Positions 56,861 to 64,000 of a DNA stretch of 64,000 nucleotides are shown one piece after another; position 1 is the first letter of the stretch, and each line of letters starts with the position of its first letter. Location of the stretch: contig JAODUO010000074.1 in the NCBI GenBank assembly GCA_025642075.2, positions 405,001 to 469,000 of the forward strand. The letters are read 5' to 3'. Under the pieces are notes generated by a model. It made no database searches and was not told where the DNA came from. It worked only from the letters and a program-made list of their open reading frames with translations. The position numbers and the translations under genes were made by a program. The stretch is from Ridgeia piscesae. Its lineage: Eukaryota; Annelida; Polychaeta; Sabellida; Siboglinidae.

Positions 56861-59800
56861 CTGTCCTAAATAATTTTTGTAGTTGTAAACTTGTAATCTA
56901 TGGGAAATTAGTCCCACAATAGGGTCACTTCACCATTCAGGTCACCTTTCCACAGTCACAACTTTGGGTGACCTCAATAATGAGATTCTACATTACAAAA
57001 ATGGCGGATGTTAATAAAGTCAGAGGTAAAAAAGTCATGGAAAAAAGTCAGTTTTGTATAGGAAAAGTCACAGAATCAAAATCACATGAAATAACATCAC
57101 AACATAATTTTTATTGAAACTGTGTGTAAAATCACCACTAATCTTTCACAGGTAGGTGAACACATTTAGGTCATTTTATTGTTAGATTTAAAAGAAGCTC
57201 ACTGACATATTTTCACTGGTATATGGTGGTTTATCTATATGAAGTGTTGTTTTTCCTCTCTGTGACTTTTTTCTGTGACTTTATTACTTACATTCACCAA
57301 AAACGGCACAATGTGTCACATTGATGACTAACGCTGAGGATGTCAGATATGGCTGCACAGCGAGTACTTCCTTGACAGTTGACACCCAAGTCACCTGATC
57401 ATTTATGTGTACATGCCACATACATATGCCATGTTTATTGATCATTCATTTCAATTTAAGACTGATTATCATTTATTTAAGTATCTCTGAATCCCCAGTT
57501 GGACCTTTGTTCAGATTTATGGCGCTTAATAAATGTACTTATTATACATCAAGAATACCAATAATCATCAGGTTTAGCTATGGTTTTAGAAACCATTTTG
57601 GATAGTCCAAAACCATACCTCACACTATAATAGTGACTATATATTATTTTATTATTAGTGGCAATTACCCTTGATGTTGGTGTAAACCAATAAGAAATAC
57701 TACAGTATAAAAATATATGTTTTTGGTCTACTAGCTAATGAGACCACCCCTTACACAACAAGAGAAATGGGGCAGAATACCTGGGTTAGATCCAGTGACC
57801 GTCCTGGCTCACATCAGCTTCACTAAGTTGATATTCTGATGCGTTAAATTATTACCACTGGGTACTGCGTTCTTGTCTGTTGTAGACTTTGTGTACATTT
57901 CACGTTTCTGTCACACATGCTGAATGCAAATGTTGCTCACAAATAATACTGTGTATTAACTTCTTAGATTAATAACTTAGAATGGTACAACACAGGGTCT
58001 GACAATTAGCCTAAATCTCAAGATGTGTCACCAAACTCCAGACAGTTGTCAACATATTTTAAGGATGGGGAACACAATTCTACTGTAGAAACAATGACTG
58101 CACATAATTTTCCTCTGTGGTAACTTGTCAATACCACACCATACTACATTGGTTTTAGTTGGTTTGGACTGTAGAGAAATAATTTTGGGAACCAAAGAAA
58201 TACATTGAGAACCTTATTATATATTTATTAATAGCACAGATATTTTGAAACAGTTTGCATCTCAGATATGTTTGAGCATACTGTACACGTCATAGGATAA
58301 ATATGGTGCATACAAAGTCATGTGATTTGAACATACATGACAATATATCCGGTTATTTTAGAATAATCAATTTTTTCCCATATTTATTTAACAATATCTG
58401 CATTCACTTTTCCTTGTTAAGTTGGAAAGTCAACTTAGTGCAAACAACAGTGCACGAGAGCGTGACAATGAACAGGGCTTGCTGGTGGCAAAATACTTTG
58501 CCAATGAATAGCAATCGTGATCTGCCTTTCAGTCTCCACTCCGATAAATGTACTACTAGACCAAGACACACACATACTGGGTGTACAGCCAAAGGTGCAG
58601 TGTGGTCTACCAAGATCTAATAAGATTGTCATTGTGAGCAATAGTCGCCCAGTGCTAGGAGCACAAGGAAACTCTTGGCTTATCAGCACTCCAACAACTT
58701 GTTTACAGATCTATAGCTATGTATTATTATGTATTTTTATGACTAATACGTAATTTAATTATTTATTTAAAAGTGCTACGCTATTCAATACCATACTAAT
58801 TTTATTTATTTATTTACATATCTTTTTTTACATTTATTTAAAAACACATTGTGTACATATATCTTTTTATTTTGTTTAATTGTAATATGTTGTGAAGCAC
58901 CACGAACGATTATGGATGTGGCCCTATACAAAATAAATATTATTATTATTATTATATGTACCCTATCAGAAAATAACACTTGAATGTACCTTATCAGAAA
59001 CCAATTTGGTAAATAACATGATGGTTGCATAGTTATTTTGTTAGTTGTATTATTACTGTATTACAGCTTATCTTAACCATGTGTAAACACCACAGCCAAG
59101 ATTATAAAATCAATTACATCTTTGTTATTTCCTCACAAATTTCAATATTCCACCTTGATCTTCATTTAAACTTGGAAAAACACAGAACAGAAAATAGTTT
59201 AACCACTAAGTTTGATTTATGTAATTTCATATTATTGATAAGTTGTACAAAACATATATCTAGTTCTTCTAAGATACATGAATACACCTCACAATATCTG
59301 GACTTCAAGCATATTTTTTTATTTTAAACTTAAGAAATAGATAATGTAAAGCTAAGATCTTCGTACATCTGTACTGACCAAATTTGTCTGTGGATAATAA
59401 TTCCATGTATACAAACTGAATGTTTGTAATAATATCAACAAACCATATGTATATCAATAATATTACTGCATTGAACATAATTAATAATTGGTACATAATT
59501 AATTCAGCAACATTGTCCACAGTTCTGGTGTTAAACAACCTGTCAGTCCTCCTAACCAGTCACTTTCAACATCACATTTCATGGTTAACGATGAAACGGC
59601 TAGGTGGGGCACATTTGCATACCTAGGATATAATGTGTCCTAGTTTGTGAACTGCTATGGTCACCAGGCTATTTATGTAACAAAATCATGTCTTCAATAA
59701 CTCTAGTCTCAAGCTGACACAGACCATGCAGTTGTTGACAAACTTTTGCCAGTCACCATCTAGAGTGACTAAACAATAACAATACAATACGTAGCCATGG

Positions 59801-61639
59801 GAACCTATGCCCCATTAGCCAAGAGTAGTGGGGCATAACTGCATGGAGTTCAGAATAGCATTCACGCGTTGCATATGTGAAGCCATGGAAACAAAGTCAC
59901 CCGATCACGTCAGCGGCACAGAATGTGAACAACACTGATGTTTGTCCTGGATAAAATGTCAGGTAAAAGAACAACACCCACGTCAGTGAAGGCACTAGAA
60001 CAACACTCATACCTGGCAGAACAAAGCAGTAGCGCTTGCAGGGCACTGTTTGACATAGCTCCTGTCACAGATTCACAAAGTTCACACTTGCAACGGAAAT
60101 TAAATTTACACCTTGTGACATTAGTCAACATATGTCATTAAATCATCTTGCTGGTTGTCACTTTGACAAACTCTGCAAGAAATTAATAATACATCAGTAT
60201 GACAAAATGAACAGATTTGCTTGTGTGTCAGTTTCTTGTTCAACACCATTACTGGGTAGTTCTTATTTGTATGAATTATGGACAAAATATAGATATGCCG
60301 GTGTTTACTGGTAATCCAGTTTTATACACTTTACCTTCCTGTATCAGATTGCATGCTGTATAAGGCACCTTCTATTTCTAATTTCCAATGCTACACTGTT
60401 TTGTATTAGTATTGCACTACATGTTGCTGATAGATACTATTAAAAATTATGAATATTTATAGACCTGCTTCACAACAAGACATTTTCATCATAACCATGG
60501 CACTCAAAACTCTTTGATAGCGTTTCACGCAAAATAACTTTTATAACAATTCACTCACACCAAATTTGTGATGTAACTGTCACAGACTATAATATGCATT
60601 CGAACACAGTGTAATGAAGCCAACTGATACACTGTCACTGTGCAGTAAAATTTTCACTTTTCTTAAAACAGCATATATTCCCTTAAGCCTAACTAAAACT
60701 GCCAGCAAAAGCTCAGTAGTGGTAAAACTGCTACTTACAATGCTGTTAACAAAAAGACAATTATAACATAGTTTTCCTTCAAACAATGTGCTACTGGATA
60801 AAAATCTCTATTTATTCTGTTAAATTTATGCAATCAGATTGTTGGAAAAGTTGTGTTTTCTGAACTACTTACAATTATATTATTTATATGGTGGAGTTCA
60901 AATCTTGTAAAAAAAACTTTCTGCCCAAAACAATGAACAGGTGTCACATAGACATCTACATCAGTAGTCAATATTTGAACACTCATGATCAATTTCTCAA
61001 TTTCGAACAGTCTTATTTTGAATAACTGTCTACCATATTGTGCTACAATGTACTTTGAATATGTTTAAGAGTCAAATATCTGCTTCTGCATAAGCAGTAA
61101 CATAGATTACACTGTCTGTTTCTGCTTTGAATTATTGTTATGCCATGATGCTTTGCTATAATTGTATTGCACATCTATTTAAAGACAATTTAGTATTAAC
61201 ACATGTGCATTGATCATGTATTTTCATTTTGTGGTACACTCGTAATGCACTAGTTACATGTATTTAAAATTTATTAGACATTATGATGGTGCTAGTTTTT
61301 TCTTGAATTATGATTTCTTCACAACTTGAGTAAGGAACATAAGCACTGTTGGTTCATTTCAGTTTTTACATGTATTGTGTAATGTATATTTGCAATGCAT
61401 TATATTATTTTCCTCTACTGAACAATACCTATACGTACATGACATTATGCAACAATAAAGTTGCTATTAAAATAAAGAAAAATTCCTGTACACATGCATG
61501 AAACAACACATTTGTAGGTAAGAATACAATTATCGTTATCTTCTTCCATTAAATGACCACCGGTCAACATCCTGACTATTATTGTCACTGGTTTTCAGAG
61601 TTGTCCTCTAGAATTAGTGAGTCCACTACAGGTTACACA

Positions 61640-61838
61640 TTTATCCCCTGTGTGGCATAGACTCCAGGTAGAAGGGACCACCAGCTTATATAATTAGTGT
61701 CTCTTCCGAAAGATACAGGCAAATGTGGGGTGGATGTAACTGCCTAGGTTTTGAAACGGTGGCAGGTGGGATTGAACCACTGACCGTCCCCTCGATTGAC
61801 AGTCTAGTGCTCAACCGCGCAACCACCGCTCCCCATAA
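61640..61838 (-). mobile_element. tRNA-derived SINE
   Basis: On the minus strand the head reads GGGGAGCGGTGGTTGCGC, then GGTTGAGCAC (box A-like), and GTGGTTCAATCCCACC carries a perfect pol III box B. The body contains CTTTCGGAAGAGACAC and GGTCCCTTCTACCTGG, a central block of a kind seen in many animal tRNA-SINEs. It cannot be a functional tRNA because the anticodon arm does not fold. Confidence 0.7.
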
Positions 61839-62910
61839 ATTTATCAAATGCCTAAATTTATGGTAATGGTCATTGAACAATATTTACAATGGCCACACCC
61901 CTGCACTCTATATGTGACACCCTGCTTTTGCCTTAAACAGGATTAATGGGGAATCTTGATTTGAATAGCATGACTCTAATCAGACTAATGACAAATATCT
62001 ATAGCATATTAAAAAAATTAGAAGCTATAGTCAAGATCTCGATGGTCTAGTCTCTAGACAGTCTATGAGACTGCGAAAGCACATTAATATTTTGGGCACG
62101 GCACAACGTTTCGAGTATGTAATTACTACATATTAGTATTACATTCTAGACATTACAGTATATTTATAAACACAGGATATGAGTTATAAATAATTTATTT
62201 ACAACGTATACTACTCATGACTGACATTTGAGACTGACGAGTGCTGGGCGAGGTCGCTGAGTGTATCTTGTTACGAATTATATCATCAAACCGTCGAAAT
62301 AGCATTAAAAACGGGTACGGAACTGCCGCACCATCGTATGAACGGTATTACACGTTTACCTGTGCGTGGTACGTTTCACCCTACACTCTCACTGACTCAC
62401 TGTGACTGTGCCTCGGGCGAAACAGACCGGGCAAAACGCGTGAAAAGGGAACTTGACGTCGCATTACCCCCTTCATTAGTGTCACATAGCAAGTATCCAG
62501 CTGAAACATTGCTCAAGAAACAAACAGACCATTTTCCTGTCTACCTACCCGTTTAAATGTGTGTCAGATGGACATTACATCCTTCGGCGAAATGGTACGG
62601 ACGCTTTCCGATAGAACCAACTTCCTGATTTGCTCGATATCCGTGCCATGTTGTTTTATTTATGAACGCTGTACCCGTGAGCCAATATTTTGGTATTTTG
62701 TAAAGGTCACAAATACAAGCATATTCTCAATAAATGACAAGTTGTTAATTGTATGATATAATAATAACAAAATAAACACGGGCACAATATTGTAACTTAC
62801 CTTTTCATATATTTAATTTATTCAATCAACAAAGTCTTTTGTATACGACAAGGTCATGCTTCCGCTAGCAGCGTAGACAGCGTACACAAGAGAACTTACG
62901 TTTCACGAAT

Positions 62911-62982
62911 GGGGATGTAGCTCAGCGGTAGAGCGTTCGCTTTGCATGTGAAAGGCCCCGGGTTCAATCCCCGGCATCTCCA
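62911..62982 (+). tRNA. tRNA-Ala (anticodon TGC)
   Basis: 72 nt, intronless, with all four arms. The acceptor GGGGATG pairs with CATCTCC (one G-U). The D stem is GCTC/GAGC, the anticodon stem TTCGC/GTGAA around loop TTTGCAT, and the T stem CCGGG/CCCGG around TTCAATC. The TGC anticodon reads GCA and wobble Ala codons. Internal promoters are TAGCTCAGCGG (box A) and GGTTCAATCC (box B). A pol III T-run follows at 62988. CCA is not encoded, as expected for a eukaryote. Confidence 0.97.
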
Positions 62983-64000
62983 CTTCCTTTTAATTTTTCC
63001 TAACCAAGTGTCATTATTATTGTTCTGTATAATATTCTATAATTTACTCATATACCATGAGAAGTTTAACTTTAAATAACTACATAAACATTTAGATGTA
63101 TAAAGAAAATCTTATGTAAAAGCATGAAAAATTATTTATTTTATCTGAATAAGTAATAAAATTAAATCATAAATGATTACATTGCACACACAACAGTATC
63201 TACCCTGGGTATGTTACATTCTGCAGAATACATATTATGTAACTTTAAAAAATACACATTTAAATCTAAAATGCATGGCAATAAATATTTCTATTTTGTT
63301 CTTTAATCATCAGGAATATTATGTTCATTCAAAGGGATGGAAGGTTGGGAGCATGTGGAGTTCAAGGCAATCTACACTAGTTCCTAACTTTGAAATTAGA
63401 TTACTAATTATGCATCAGCTGCCAACCAGAGGCAGCCATTACCACCACTATAATGTTTATCGCAAAAGAATTAACACCTATCAAAGGTGCATTATGTTAC
63501 TCATTTGCGTCACATCTTTCAAATTAATCCACCTTTCTTGTGTGCATTTCTCATTCTAGCAATATTGTCTTGTTTTTGCCATAAAGAAAATCAGAGAATG
63601 TTTACAAAATACACGACTGTGTGATCGGTATTTGTTTCCAATGGCTCAAGAAACGTTGTTGCTAAGCACTAATTTTGTGATAAATAAAACTGTTGCAGTA
63701 GTAGCCAAGTAGTCAGACACCTAACAATAAAACTACTCTGCCTGAAAACACAATGCAAACAAATAATTATTTGTTATGTCCAAAAATATAGTCACTTAGT
63801 ATGTGTTCTGACACAAGAGTCTAAAAATATACACTGCATAAAATAATTGCTTTGTGTAACCTTTTAGGGCATCTGAATACGGTGCTTATGTTAACTCAAC
63901 GATGGCAACACTTAATGAATGGTTGACCTTTCAATTTGTCCACTGCAAGACAAATCTTTAGAGAGAAATAATGAATTAGTTTCATTTTCATAAAATTTTA
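62983..64000. other. No feature recognised
   Basis: AT-rich sequence. A 128-codon plus-strand frame at 63173-63559 has no motif, biased composition or splice context that would support a gene. Confidence 0.5.

Larger units (their letters stand above)
54860..62910. other. Non-coding region upstream of the adaptor gene
   Basis: No convincing coding exons on either strand, only short frames without motifs. It holds dispersed repeat copy 3 (56630-56860), a 20-bp palindrome (55838-55857), a SINE (61640-61838) and short ATT repeats near 58938. A strong minus-strand donor (GAAAAG/GTAAGTTAC) at 62800 could end a non-coding first exon of the adaptor gene, which is speculative. Confidence 0.4.

Noticed and set aside
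61640..61838. tRNA-like sequence with a perfect box B
   Set aside because: Rejected as a tRNA gene: the anticodon arm does not fold and a SINE-type body follows. It is listed as a SINE.

Overview
The window is nuclear DNA of an animal, probably an invertebrate and most plausibly a marine lophotrochozoan such as a mollusc (low confidence on the clade). The grounds are intron-rich genes with GT-AG splice sites, a Jockey/CR1-type LINE, tRNA-derived SINEs, a peritrophin-A (chitin-binding) fragment, a eukaryotic tRNA-Ala, AT-rich non-coding DNA and much minisatellite and microsatellite. I see no bacterial or viral genes.

Layout. 1-2010: a decayed non-LTR retrotransposon. 2011-7992: mostly non-genic, with a frameshifted chitin-binding fragment and a DNA-transposon remnant with long inverted ends. 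7993-42247, minus strand: one very large C2H2 zinc-finger gene. Eight coding exons can be joined in phase (42143-42247, 26251-26399, 25587-25810, 24631-24836, 23987-24136, 23126-23266, 22257-22445, 7993-21588), giving about 4,919 aa. The exon layout and the helical N-terminus match the vertebrate ZNF292/RLF family: small exons, then one giant finger-bearing exon. Its 15.7-kb first intron holds a 7.3-kb array of 59-bp units, a 39-bp minisatellite, two transposon-like elements and a perfect palindrome. 42248-46423: intergenic, with a near-perfect 93-nt hairpin.

46424-54779, minus strand: a second gene, nine coding exons in phase, 725 aa. It encodes a short-ectodomain single-pass membrane adaptor with a juxtamembrane Cys-Ala-Cys and about 19 Tyr-x-x-Val/Ile motifs, closest in plan to the vertebrate Csk-binding adaptor PAG1/Cbp. 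An 800-bp (CA)n tract ends about 30 nt before one of its splice acceptors. 54780-62910 is intergenic or 5' non-coding with repeats and a SINE. A complete tRNA-Ala(TGC) lies at 62911-62982, followed by about 1 kb with nothing recognised.

The two protein genes are tandem on the minus strand and show no evident joint function: one looks like a nuclear DNA-binding regulator, the other a plasma-membrane tyrosine-phosphorylation scaffold. The most interesting items are the PAG1-like adaptor, the ZNF292/RLF homologue with its oversized last exon and repeated RTRSG motifs, the tandem array built from a splice donor in intron 7, and the highly regular 59-bp satellite.
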